64,000 nt of DNA from Ferdinandcohnia sp036962705 (lineage in GTDB: Bacteria > Bacillota > Bacilli > Bacillales > Bacillaceae_L): the NCBI RefSeq assembly GCF_036962705.1, contig NZ_JBALOQ010000034.1, positions 1-64,000 on the forward strand. Reading direction: 5' to 3'. The position numbers and the translations under genes are program-made. The notes beneath the pieces are model-generated. The model did no database searches. It was not told the DNA's origin and worked only from the letters and a program-made list of their open reading frames with translations. Positions 34,550 through 42,421 of the stretch are shown here, piece by piece (the first letter of the stretch is position 1; every line of letters starts with the position of its first letter).

Positions 34550-36238
34550 TCATAATTCTCTTTTCTTTTTCATTAATACTAGTAGTTTTTTGTCTAGCTC
34601 CTCATACTTATGGTCTCCCTTTGTTAACAATGACAATTGTCCGATTGTCGCATTAATTTCATTTTCGATAAGAAGTATTTCTTCTTCCTTGTTTTGTACA
34701 GCTACCGGTTCTGTCTGATCTCTTCGCTGATACTCCTCTAGCCCCATTTCAACCCTTTTTATGACACCATTTTCAAACACAAGCAGTTTGTCACACATTT
34801 TTTCAAGGAAATAATGATCATGAGAAACGATAAGAATCGTCCCTTCAAAGGATTGCAGCATTTTTTCAAGAGACTGGCGACTCGCAAGATCAAGATGGTT
34901 GGTAGGTTCATCTAAAATTAATATGTCTACTTCATCCAGCAACAATTTAACAAGCTTCACCCTTGTTCGTTCACCATGGCTTAAAGACAAAATCGGCTGA
35001 TTGATTTTATCAGCATTAAACCCAATGTTTGCAAAAATGGTTCTTGCTTCACTGATCTCGTCTTTTACAGTGAGTCCAACATATTCAATAATAGTCTTCG
35101 ATTCATCCAAATCAGTTACATCCTGAGACAGATAACCGATTTTCAAGGAATCACTTTTCCAAAGCTCCCCCGTTGAAAGCTCTGCTTCTCCCATCATTAC
35201 TCGAAGCAAGGTGGTCTTCCCACAGCCATTTTCACCAAGAATGCCAATCCGTTCTCCAAACTTTACATAAAAATGGCTTTTCTGAAACAAAATCCTCTCG
35301 CCAAATCTCACCCCTCCATCTTTCACTTCAACAATTCGTTTCCCCCGCTTTTTGTTCTGTTTAAAATGAAATTGAAGTTCCTCTTTTTCCTTTGGCTTTT
35401 CGACTTTATTTTTTTCGAGCTCTTTTTCAAGGCGCTTCATTTTTGACTTAATTTGTTTATCCATTTTCTTTGCCTTCACTCGGTAGAATTCCTTAAAGCC
35501 CTCTTGTTTTGTTGATTGGCGATGTGCTTTATCTGACCAATTTTGCAAATTGCTCATTTGATTTTCAATTTTTTCTTTGTGCTTTTGTTGAATGTCGTAG
35601 AGGTGAAGCTGGCTTAGATATTGTCTTTCCTTTTCCTCATAAAAATTCGTATAGTTTCCTTGATAAATATACGAATCGCCGTCCTCAATCTCAACAATAT
35701 GAGTAACTGTTTTGTCAAGAAAATAACGGTCATGCGAGATAACAATGATTGCACCCTGAAAAGCTTTCATTTCCTCAATTAGCCACTCTACCCCTTTAAA
35801 ATCAAGATGGTTCGTCGGTTCATCAAGCAATAAAAGATCTGATTTTGATGTCCAAACACTCGCTAACGATAGCTTTGTTTTCTCGCCACCACTTAAGTGT
35901 TCTCCTCTTTCTTGGTCCCAAGTTTGGACTTTCGTTAACCCAAGCTGACTTGTTTGCTCTAAAATGCTTCCTGAAATGATTGCTTCTTCAAGGTCTTGAA
36001 GCGCATTTTCAGCGGCCTGTTTTACATAGCCTATTGAAATTGGTCCGGACGGCATCTCGATATTTCCTCTATCCATCGCCAGTTTTCCCGTTAAGATGTT
36101 TGCTAATGTGGTTTTCCCAGCTCCATTGTCCCCAACAATCCCAATTCTATCTCCACTTTGAACGTCAAATTCAAGATTATTTAGAATAACTTTATCACCG
36201 TAGCTTTTGTGGATCCCACTCAATTTTAAAATCGTCAT
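34550..36238 (-). CDS. ABC-F ribosomal-protection-type ATPase (VmlR-like)
   Basis: This 562-residue soluble protein has two ABC domains and no membrane segments. Walker A motifs are GDNGAGKTT and GENGCGKTT; signatures are LSGGEKTKLSLA and LSHGERTRVKLV; both Walker B are DEPTNHLD. A long charged interdomain linker (about 240-305) forms the P-site tRNA interaction motif, and a C-terminal extension is present. The linker length and the extension place it nearer antibiotic-resistance ABC-F proteins such as VmlR than the housekeeping ones. Expression is probably induced: the gene has a 200-nt leader with an attenuator whose 3' arm contains the ribosome site. Confidence 0.88.
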   Translation of the reverse strand: MTILKLSGIHKSYGDKVILNNLEFDVQSGDRIGIVGDNGAGKTTLANILTGKLAMDRGNIEMPSGPISIGYVKQAAENALQDLEEAIISGSILEQTSQLGLTKVQTWDQERGEHLSGGEKTKLSLASVWTSKSDLLLLDEPTNHLDFKGVEWLIEEMKAFQGAIIVISHDRYFLDKTVTHIVEIEDGDSYIYQGNYTNFYEEKERQYLSQLHLYDIQQKHKEKIENQMSNLQNWSDKAHRQSTKQEGFKEFYRVKAKKMDKQIKSKMKRLEKELEKNKVEKPKEKEELQFHFKQNKKRGKRIVEVKDGGVRFGERILFQKSHFYVKFGERIGILGENGCGKTTLLRVMMGEAELSTGELWKSDSLKIGYLSQDVTDLDESKTIIEYVGLTVKDEISEARTIFANIGFNADKINQPILSLSHGERTRVKLVKLLLDEVDILILDEPTNHLDLASRQSLEKMLQSFEGTILIVSHDHYFLEKMCDKLLVFENGVIKRVEMGLEEYQRRDQTEPVAVQNKEEEILLIENEINATIGQLSLLTKGDHKYEELDKKLLVLMKKKREL

Positions 36239-36270
36239 AAAAAAACCTCCCTAGACGGTATCTAGAGAGG
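36239..36270 (-). terminator. Attenuator hairpin containing the ABC-F ribosome site
   Basis: On the minus strand, CCTCTCTAGA pairs with TCTAGGGAGG (one G:T pair, five-base loop) and is followed by seven T residues and then directly by the ATG. It is a textbook intrinsic terminator. Its 3' arm is also the only Shine-Dalgarno (GGGAGG), so the hairpin would block both transcription and translation. Confidence 0.88.
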
Positions 36271-36337
36271 ACACATTTTTCCCAACATAAAGAAATGCAC
36301 ATTTGTTTAATGTACAATCGGACATGGAAATGGGCAT
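36251..36337 (-). CDS. Candidate 28-codon leader ORF of the ABC-F attenuator
   Basis: This ORF starts MPISMSDCTLNKC. An AGGA lies six bases ahead of the ATG, and the stop codon is inside the terminator's 3' arm, next to the ABC-F ribosome site. A ribosome translating it would cover the terminator's 5' arm. A second candidate leader (ATG 36423, 23 codons, stop at 36352) ends inside the upstream antiterminator arm but has a poorly spaced ribosome site. Confidence 0.4.
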   Translation of the reverse strand: MPISMSDCTLNKCAFLYVGKNVSSLDTV

Positions 36338-36360
36338 ACGAATCCTATTCTCTAGATACA
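36257..36360 (-). promoter_or_regulatory. Antiterminator arms of the ABC-F leader
   Basis: The minus-strand segment GTATCTAGAGA (within 36349-36360) is the exact complement of TCTCTAGATAC, the 5' arm of the terminator (within 36257-36268). Pairing of these two arms would dissolve the terminator and free the ribosome site. This is the expected layout of a ribosome-mediated attenuator. Confidence 0.75.
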
Positions 36361-36446
36361 AATTTTTCGATATTGAAAAATCGGTACGAAAATAAGATTA
36401 ATTGTACATTGCCCCTTACCCATTCCTTTCGAATTTTGTTAATTTT

Positions 36447-36475
36447 AGTATATGTGCACCTGAATAATCTGTCAA
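36447..36475 (-). promoter_or_regulatory. Sigma-A promoter of the ABC-F gene
   Basis: On the minus strand, TTGACA (36470-36475), a 17-bp spacer and TATACT (36447-36452) form a near-consensus promoter. The predicted start near 36440 gives a leader of about 200 nt. Apart from this leader and a TATAAT at 36521-36526 ahead of the CobW gene, the 36239-36559 gap holds nothing else seen. Confidence 0.85.
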
Positions 36476-36559
36476 ACCTTTTTGATTATTCACTTCTCTT
36501 CCCTGTCCACCATTTTCCGTTATAATAGGAGTAATCATATGAAAGAATGAGGAGTTTTT

Positions 36560-37492
36560 ATGGAAAAAGTTGAGGTTTTTATTCTGTCTGGCTTTTTAGG
36601 TAGTGGCAAAACCACTTTATTACAAAATATTCTAACTCAGGAAAAAGACTTAGGTCGAAAAGTAGCTGTTGTAATGAATGAGTTAGGTCAGGTTTCGATT
36701 GATTCAAATGCGGTTTCTGAGAATACGCCTCTTAAAGAGTTATTAAATGGCTGTGTTTGCTGTACGATTCAAGGCCAGCTTGAGGTTCATCTTCAAGGTC
36801 TATTAAAGGAGCAAGATCTTGATGCCATCTATATTGAAACAACGGGGGTTGCTCACCCAATTGAGGTGTTGGATGCATGTATGTCCCCGCTATTTGCGGA
36901 CCAATTATTTGTTCAATCGATTGTGACCCTTCTTGATGTGAATCGTTGGAAGGAAAGAGACTTATTAAGTGCACAGCTACAAATGCTCTTACGCGAACAA
37001 GTCCGCCATGCTGATGTCTTGTTACTAAATAAAGTCGACCAGTTGTCTGAGATGGAACAAGGAAAAGTCCTCTTTGAAATTCAGTCCATTAACAGTGAGG
37101 CAAGATGTCTCCTAACGAAGCATGCTGCCGTGAACCTTAATGATCTTCGTACAATGAAAAAGACCGAGCGCAAATCACACGAACGTGCCCATGTCCAGCT
37201 TGATTTGAAGCTAAAAACATTTGTACATACGTTTTCAAATCCACTTGACCTCGACTTATTCGAGGAATGGCTTAGAAAAATGCCTGATACGATTTACCGG
37301 ATTAAGGGTTATTTAAAGTTTACCCATTCAAATAACACTTATTTGTTCCAATACTCATATGGAACGCCAATTTACTTAAAAGAGCTTATGAATTATAAGC
37401 CAACCTTGGTATTTATCGGTGAAAAATTGAATCCGCAATGGATGAAAGCTGAAATGGAAAAGCTTGAAGAAGAAAGTTTGAAGGTAGAATAG
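36560..37492 (+). CDS. CobW/COG0523-family metal-chaperone GTPase
   Basis: This 310-residue G3E GTPase has Walker A GFLGSGKTTL (11-20), the metal-binding GCVCC motif (63-67), IETTGVAHPIEVLD and the guanine-specificity NKVD. A C-terminal CobW domain follows. Such proteins pass Zn or Co to client enzymes, using GTP. No histidine-rich metal tail is seen and no Zur box was recognised, so the metal is undecided. GAGGAG precedes the ATG. It is followed by a 21-bp tandem array. Confidence 0.9.
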   Translation: MEKVEVFILSGFLGSGKTTLLQNILTQEKDLGRKVAVVMNELGQVSIDSNAVSENTPLKELLNGCVCCTIQGQLEVHLQGLLKEQDLDAIYIETTGVAHPIEVLDACMSPLFADQLFVQSIVTLLDVNRWKERDLLSAQLQMLLREQVRHADVLLLNKVDQLSEMEQGKVLFEIQSINSEARCLLTKHAAVNLNDLRTMKKTERKSHERAHVQLDLKLKTFVHTFSNPLDLDLFEEWLRKMPDTIYRIKGYLKFTHSNNTYLFQYSYGTPIYLKELMNYKPTLVFIGEKLNPQWMKAEMEKLEEESLKVE

Positions 37493-37622
37493 CGGATATA
37501 TACCAGAATTTGGAATATATCGACGCAATTTCGGAATATATTAACCCAAACTTGGACAATATCGACTCAAATTCGAAAAATATCTGCCCAAACTCACAAT
37601 ATTTGTTCCCAAAGCCAAAAAA
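37490..37622. repeat. 21-bp intergenic tandem repeat array
   Basis: Units related to GAATATATCGACGCAATTTCG recur at exactly 21-bp steps; the CGAC position falls at 37500, 37521, 37542, 37563, 37584 and 37605. The first unit starts at the stop codon of the CobW gene. Units drift but keep an AATAT block and a C-rich/CAAA block. Confidence 0.85.
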
Positions 37623-37725
37623 GCAGTTTGGTCCTATTTCCCAAGCATCATTTCCACAATACGTGACAACTTAAAAATGAGTAATCGTTTGGTTACTCAA
37701 AAAACTTTGTCGGGAGTGATGTATC

Positions 37726-37920
37726 ATGGCAAGAAACAAACTATTGGTTCCAGGTGCTGAAAATGCTCTAGATCAAATGAAAGAAGAAATCGCCAATGAG
37801 TTTGGAGTTCAGCTTGGTGCAGATACGACCGCACGTGCTAATGGCTCCGTTGGGGGCGAAATGACGAAACGCCTCGTTGCAATGGCACAGCAACAGCTTA
37901 AAAACGGTTCGCAACAATAA
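37726..37920 (+). CDS. Alpha/beta-type small acid-soluble spore protein
   Basis: This 64-residue DNA-binding spore core protein has both family signatures. The GPR protease site region is KEEIANEFGVQLGADTTARA (cleavage between Glu and Phe), and the second signature is GSVGGEMTKRLVAMAQQQL. It coats spore DNA in the forespore and is degraded at germination; it is normally under sigma-G. GGGAGTGATG precedes the start. A TGAGTAA / TTACTCA inverted repeat lies 27-48 bp upstream. Confidence 0.96.
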   Translation: MARNKLLVPGAENALDQMKEEIANEFGVQLGADTTARANGSVGGEMTKRLVAMAQQQLKNGSQQ

Positions 37921-37930
37921 CCATATCCTT

Positions 37931-37957
37931 AGGAGGCCTTATACGGGCCTCCTTTTA
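37931..37957 (+). terminator. Terminator of the SASP gene
   Basis: Stem AGGAGGCC / GGCCTCCT is followed by TTTT. Confidence 0.88.
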
Positions 37958-37980
37958 TTAAGCATGAATAAAACTACTAA

Positions 37981-38017
37981 AAAAACCGTCACTTTCCCTA
38001 GAAGTGAACGGTTTTTT
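37981..38017 (-). terminator. Terminator of the 51-residue ORF
   Basis: Stem AAACCGTCACTT / AAGTGAACGGTTT (one bulge) has T runs on both strands and overlaps the small ORF's stop. Confidence 0.82.
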
Positions 38018-38153
38018 GATCATATATCATCTCAGTCGACATCATCACAGTTGGTTTTTCCTTTGCCTCAATCGTCCTTACCCCAAATAAAATCATTCCC
38101 ACAACTAATAGCGCAAATAACAACACAATAATACAATTTTTTACTAATGCCAT
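37998..38153 (-). CDS. 51-residue single-pass membrane protein, unknown
   Basis: This short ORF starts MALVKNCIIVLLFALLVVG: one hydrophobic helix followed by a polar tail of about 25 residues. An AGGGTGGG lies just upstream and a terminator overlaps its end, which supports a real gene. No family is recognised. Confidence 0.5.
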   Translation of the reverse strand: MALVKNCIIVLLFALLVVGMILFGVRTIEAKEKPTVMMSTEMIYDQKTVHF

Positions 38154-38323
38154 CTGTCCCACCCTATTTTTTTAGCCTATTTTTATTTGCTTTTTTTCCA
38201 ACAAAACTATTCTATTCACGATATTCGTTTTTATTCCCAAATATTAAAAAATGATTAAAACATCTTTGATTTTCTCACCATCTCATGAGTGGGACATATA
38301 GTGTATCAAAGGAGGGAAATCAT

Positions 38324-38509
38324 TTGGATAAATTTGTTTTCTTATTTGTAGCGTGTATTTTAGCTGGTTTTGCACTGATTCGAGTAACAGCATATGATAC
38401 CGTTTTAGTGAGCTTACACCCCGTGTTAACCCTAGTTGGTGTCATTACAATTTTCGTCTTTTCATTTGTTCTTATTTTTAGAGGAATTTTAGCTTTATTA
38501 GGTAAGTGA
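38324..38509 (+). CDS. Small two-helix membrane protein (DUF-type, unknown)
   Basis: This 61-residue protein consists almost entirely of two hydrophobic helices. The start is TTG 38324, because AAAGGAGGG lies seven bases upstream; an upstream in-frame ATG (38285) has no ribosome site. It is followed at once by a terminator. The function is unknown. Confidence 0.65.
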   Translation: MDKFVFLFVACILAGFALIRVTAYDTVLVSLHPVLTLVGVITIFVFSFVLIFRGILALLGK

Positions 38510-38535
38510 TAAGCCGTCTAAGGCTTATCTTTTTT
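38508..38535 (+). terminator. Intrinsic terminator
   Basis: Stem GATAAGCC / GGCTTATC is followed by TTTTTT and overlaps the stop of the small membrane gene. Confidence 0.88.
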
Positions 38536-38620
38536 GCTTTTTAGGGTTTTGTACCTTTCACATTTCAATAGATGCCATATGCTAGTACTATAAGGATTAT
38601 GTAAAGCAGGTGCAATGCAT

Positions 38621-38839
38621 ATGGCTTCCATCTTTTTAGGACCAATTGAAATTAATAGCAATGAGGGTATCATTATCACTGGTAATTCGTATAATGTTTC
38701 GCCTTCAACTACTGGAAAAACAATTGCAGGTTCAGGGTCATTTAATACGGGTTTCAATATTACGACTAATAATGGTGTGAGTACATCCAATACTTATGAC
38801 CCAGATGGCAGTGACTCGAATATTTCTAAGGACACGTAA
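38621..38839 (+). CDS. GerPA/GerPF-type spore germination protein
   Basis: This 72-residue protein has the family pattern FLGPIEINSNEGIIITGNS, TGKTIAGSGSFNTG, and NTYDPDGSD near the C-terminus. GerP proteins help nutrients cross the spore coat; single-gene paralogues such as YpzD are common in Bacillus. ATG 38621 is chosen because AGGTG lies eight bases upstream. It is monocistronic. Confidence 0.9.
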   Translation: MASIFLGPIEINSNEGIIITGNSYNVSPSTTGKTIAGSGSFNTGFNITTNNGVSTSNTYDPDGSDSNISKDT

Positions 38840-38873
38840 AAAACCGTCTCCCGATAAAGGAAGACGGCTTTTT
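38838..38873. terminator. Terminator of the GerPF-like gene
   Basis: Stem CCGTCTCC / GGAAGACGG (one bulge) is flanked by A and T runs. Confidence 0.8.
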
Positions 38874-38878
38874 ACATA

Positions 38879-39003
38879 TGTCCAGCTTCAACGCCTAACC
38901 CCTCGAGGTCACATGCCAATCCATCAAGAAGGTCAAAGTACAACCTTCCCACTGGCTTGTCTTGTGCTTGTCGGGGTTGATCAAGGCGCTTACGCATTTG
39001 GTA
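38879..39003. repeat. Structured intergenic element (GTCCAGCTTCAACGCCTAAC type)
   Basis: This 125-bp GC-rich block starts TGTCCAGCTTCAACGCCTAA and ends GGGGTTGATCAAGGCGCTTA. CGCCT pairs with AGGCG, and AACCCC with GGGGTT, across the element; an inner AAGGT / ACCTT stem is also present. Elements beginning GTCCAGCTCCAGCGCCTA are widely dispersed in Bacillaceae intergenic DNA. It lies directly after the ABC-F stop at 39005. Confidence 0.6.
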
Positions 39004-39004
39004 A

Positions 39005-40624
39005 TTACGCATACATTGCTTCAATTTGTTTTTGAAGCTCAACATTATTAAGGTATTCATCATATGTCATTTCTTTATCAACAAGTCCATTTGGTGTGAT
39101 TTCAATAATACGATTCGCAATCGTTTGAACAAACTGATGGTCATGGGATGTAAATAACATTGATCCTTTAAACGCAATTAAGCCATTGTTTAAAGCGGTA
39201 ATGGATTCAAGGTCTAAGTGGTTTGTAGGGTCATCAAGTAGTAACACATTTGAGCCACTTAGCATCATTTTTGAAAGCATGCAACGTACTTTTTCTCCTC
39301 CTGAAAGAACGCTAGGCTTTTTCAATACTTCTTCTCCTGAGAAAAGCATTCTTCCTAAGAATCCACGTAGGAAGCTCTCACTTTGGTCATTTGGAGAGAA
39401 CTGACGAAGCCAATCTACTAATGTTGGCTCATCTCCCCCGAAATACTTAGAGTTGTCCTTAGGGAAATAAGCTTGTGATGTTGTAACTCCCCATTTATAG
39501 GTACCACTGTCTGCTTCCATTTCACCCATTAAAATCTTATATAATGTCGTAATCGCAATTTCACTTTTTCCTACAAACGCAAGCTTGTCGCCTTTGTTCA
39601 TAATAAAGCTCACATTATCAAGCACCTTCACACCATCGATTGTTTTCGTTAGGCCTTCAACGCGTAATAGGTCATTTCCAATTTCACGCTCTGGTGTGAA
39701 TCCGACGAACGGATAACGACGTGATGATGGTCTAATATCATCAAGTGAAATTTTATCTAATAACTTTTTACGGGATGTTGCTTGTTTAGATTTTGATGCA
39801 TTTGCACTAAATCGTGCGATAAAAGCTTGAAGTTCTTTAATTTTTTCTTCTTTTTTGCGATTTGCATCCGACGCCATTCTTGAAGCAAGCTGGCTCGATT
39901 CATACCAGAAATCATAGTTTCCAACATAGATTTGAATTTTTCCATAATCAAGGTCTGCCATGTGTGTACATACTTTATTTAAGAAATGACGGTCATGGGA
40001 TACGACAATTACGGTATTTTCAAAGTTAATTAAAAATTCCTCTAGCCACTGGATTGCTTTTAAATCCAAGTTGTTAGTCGGCTCGTCGAGTAATAGTACA
40101 TCTGGCTTCCCAAATAAGGCTTGCGCTAATAATACTTTTACTTTCTCAGAACCTGTTAGTTCTGCCATTTTTTTCGTGTGAAGCTCCTCAGAAATTCCTA
40201 ATCCTTTTAAAAGGATAGCTGCTTCTGATTCAGCTTCCCAACCATTTAATTCGGCAAATTCTCCTTCAAGTTCGGCCGCTCTCATCCCGTCCTCATCGGA
40301 GAAATCTGGCTTCATATATATTGCATCCTTCTCCTGCATCACTTCATAAAGACGTGCATGTCCCATGACAACTACTTTAAGAACTTCATGCTCTTCATAT
40401 TCGAAGTGGTTTTGCTTTAGGAAAGCAAGGCGTTCACCCGGTGTCATATGGACATCACCAGTTTGTGCCTCAACTTCACCAGAAAGGATTTTCAAAAAGG
40501 TTGATTTTCCGGCACCATTTGCTCCAATCAAGCCATAGCAATTTCCCGGTGTAAACTTTATATTAACATCTTCAAAAAGCTTGCGGTCACCATATCGCAA
40601 ACTTACGTTAGTAACTGTAATCAT
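39005..40624 (-). CDS. ykpA: ABC-F ATPase, YkpA/YbiT type
   Basis: This 539-residue protein has two ABC domains. Walker A motifs are GANGAGKST and the degenerate GKSEIAITT. The first Walker B reads DEPTNNLD and the second DDPTNHLD. The near-complete similarity to B. subtilis YkpA begins at ITVTNVSLRYGDRKLFEDVN. These are translation factors that act on the ribosome E site; this subgroup is housekeeping and not a known resistance factor. ATG 40624 is chosen because GGAGG lies 11 bases upstream; a further ATG at 40642 has no ribosome site. The second domain's degenerate Walker A suggests weak hydrolysis there. Confidence 0.92.
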   Translation of the reverse strand: MITVTNVSLRYGDRKLFEDVNIKFTPGNCYGLIGANGAGKSTFLKILSGEVEAQTGDVHMTPGERLAFLKQNHFEYEEHEVLKVVVMGHARLYEVMQEKDAIYMKPDFSDEDGMRAAELEGEFAELNGWEAESEAAILLKGLGISEELHTKKMAELTGSEKVKVLLAQALFGKPDVLLLDEPTNNLDLKAIQWLEEFLINFENTVIVVSHDRHFLNKVCTHMADLDYGKIQIYVGNYDFWYESSQLASRMASDANRKKEEKIKELQAFIARFSANASKSKQATSRKKLLDKISLDDIRPSSRRYPFVGFTPEREIGNDLLRVEGLTKTIDGVKVLDNVSFIMNKGDKLAFVGKSEIAITTLYKILMGEMEADSGTYKWGVTTSQAYFPKDNSKYFGGDEPTLVDWLRQFSPNDQSESFLRGFLGRMLFSGEEVLKKPSVLSGGEKVRCMLSKMMLSGSNVLLLDDPTNHLDLESITALNNGLIAFKGSMLFTSHDHQFVQTIANRIIEITPNGLVDKEMTYDEYLNNVELQKQIEAMYA

Positions 40625-40741
40625 GTAGTGTAAATCCTCCATTTCATGTTCACTGCTACTAATTATACCATTTTAATAGGAACATCTCTACTATTGAACC
40701 AAATGCGTTGAGTTTCTAGTCTTGTTTCCTTAGTGTATTAA

Positions 40742-40781
40742 TAAAAATGACCCTTTCCACAGGTTTCCTGCAAAAAGAGTC
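40742..40781 (-). terminator. Terminator of the DUF4257-like gene
   Basis: Minus-strand stem GACTCTTTTTGCAGG / CCTGTGGAAAGGGTC (several G:T pairs) is followed by TTTTT. Confidence 0.7.
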
Positions 40782-40823
40782 GATTAAAATACATCGCGTT
40801 TTTCTTTTATTACTTGTTTTAAA

Positions 40824-41168
40824 TCAAATTGCATCATTGTTCTTATTGTTCTCCTGTTCTTGTTTTGTTTCTGCCTTCAATTCGTTTGGTCGTTCTGCTT
40901 GTCTGACTAATTCCACTCTCTGCATGATTCTTTCTCCCCCGTAACCTGCTAAAATCGAGAGGAACACTACACGAAAAATCGATTCTGTGTCGCTCGAAGC
41001 TACGACTAATACTGCTGCAACGATTCCAATAATCATTTCTTCTAAGAAGCCGAGGTAGATGAAGCGTTTTGTCACGCGAGGTTTTTCGATTTTCCCCTGT
41101 TTTTTAGCATGTCCCAACAACCCCATAGAGCCACCAATAAAGATTGCTAGTACGAGATGTAACAACAT
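40824..41168 (-). CDS. Small membrane protein, DUF4257-like
   Basis: This 114-residue protein has three hydrophobic segments. The region GGSMGLLGHAKKQGKIEKPR and TKRFIYLGFLEEMIIGI resembles the Bacillus DUF4257 family. The C-terminal 25 residues are polar and Glu/Lys/Asn-rich. AGGGGGTGATG precedes the ATG. The function is unknown. Confidence 0.7.
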   Translation of the reverse strand: MLLHLVLAIFIGGSMGLLGHAKKQGKIEKPRVTKRFIYLGFLEEMIIGIVAAVLVVASSDTESIFRVVFLSILAGYGGERIMQRVELVRQAERPNELKAETKQEQENNKNNDAI

Positions 41169-41351
41169 GTCATCACCCCCTAAAGTCCAGATTTGTAATG
41201 CTTGACCTTAGGCAAATAAAGAAGCTTCCTTATTCACATTATATGCCAAATGTGGAAAAGAAAGCTTGGGTATATTTTCCGAAAATTAAAAATATTTTTC
41301 TACTACCAATGTACTATATTTCTGAAATAGTCACGAAAGACCTGTTAAGAA

Positions 41352-42311
41352 CTACCTATCAGTCACACCCATCGTCGAGATCCGAATAAAATCATTTATA
41401 AATTGCTCATAATCAAATCGTAATGCAATCCGATCTAAAGTTTCTGGTGGCTCTGCTTCTGGATTCGGACGAAAATCGGCAAGGCTTAGACCTTTTGTTA
41501 TTCCGAACATTTCTATATTTACTCTGCGAAGTGCATATTGCACAATCGATGGATTCACGATTGCACTAAGTGCAACAACATCATGAAGTGGAGTCCCCTT
41601 AATCCCAGGTACATTTTTCTTATAAGCTTCAAAATAATAATCAAAAATAGGCTTTATTAAATTACGAAATGGATTTTTTGTTCCAAATTGGACGATTGTG
41701 TCCACCATTTCAGAGGTCAAAAGCGCATTATTAGTGATATTAAGTGGAAAAATAGAAAGGTTTCGTGCATGCTCTACAACAAAATTCGAAGCGATAGGAT
41801 CCCCATTAAAGTTCGCCTCAGCGACTGGAGTTACGTTCCCTGGAACTAAGAAAGCCCCACCCATTATATAATAACCTTTGACTTTATTCATTACATCTCC
41901 GCCAAGATTAAAAGCAATAGCGAGTGATGTCGACCTGCCAACATCGACAATATAAAGTTCATTTTCATAACTCTCGATAATGTTAAAAATTTCATTAAAA
42001 TTTAATAACTCTGCAGTTGGAAGTGTATTAGGTGGTCGAATAGGTCCGAGACCCTTCGCTCCATGAATTTCCGGGTAATAAGGAATAGCTTCCCCTGTTA
42101 ACGGCCTCTTCGCGCCTGCAATAATTGGTATATCCATTTTACCTGCAAGGGATAGTAAATATGCCACATTTTGAACGGCTTGTTCCTGATTTACATTTCC
42201 ATAGCCAGGAACGATGCCTACTATCTCAATTTTTGGGTTGAGCAATCCATACATAATCGCAAGTGTATCATCAATTCCTGGGTCTCCAAAAAACAGTACC
42301 TTTGCTGTCAT
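41352..42311 (-). CDS. Nucleoside hydrolase
   Basis: This 319-residue inosine/uridine-preferring nucleoside hydrolase family member has FFGDPGIDDTLAIMYGL (calcium-binding DPGxDD, residues 7-23), EANFNGDPIAS and the catalytic histidine in GTPLHDVVALSAI. It cleaves ribonucleosides to base and ribose. It could feed nucleobases to the pyrimidine pathway at 6-19 kb, but there is no physical linkage. It is monocistronic. Confidence 0.9.
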   Translation of the reverse strand: MTAKVLFFGDPGIDDTLAIMYGLLNPKIEIVGIVPGYGNVNQEQAVQNVAYLLSLAGKMDIPIIAGAKRPLTGEAIPYYPEIHGAKGLGPIRPPNTLPTAELLNFNEIFNIIESYENELYIVDVGRSTSLAIAFNLGGDVMNKVKGYYIMGGAFLVPGNVTPVAEANFNGDPIASNFVVEHARNLSIFPLNITNNALLTSEMVDTIVQFGTKNPFRNLIKPIFDYYFEAYKKNVPGIKGTPLHDVVALSAIVNPSIVQYALRRVNIEMFGITKGLSLADFRPNPEAEPPETLDRIALRFDYEQFINDFIRISTMGVTDR

Positions 42312-42369
42312 ACATTTAGCTCTCCCTTCAATATTTTCATATAATACTCACTATATGTTCTAAATACGC

Positions 42370-42412
42370 AAAAAAAAACACCCATTTCGATATGAGTCGA
42401 AATGGGTGTTTT
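42370..42412. terminator. Terminator after the cell-wall hydrolase
   Basis: A perfect 16-bp stem, AAAACACCCATTTCGA / TCGAAATGGGTGTTTT, has a six-base loop and T runs on both strands. Confidence 0.93.
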
Positions 42413-42421
42413 TCAAATATA

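Noticed and set aside
36352..36423. The 23-codon ORF in the ABC-F leader as a confirmed leader peptide
   Set aside because: Its stop lies neatly in the antiterminator arm, but AAAGGA directly abuts the ATG, too close for normal initiation.
37490..37660. The 21-bp array as a C-terminal extension of the CobW protein
   Set aside because: A TAG ends the gene at 37490-37492 and the protein already has full family length. Open frames through the repeats have no ribosome site.
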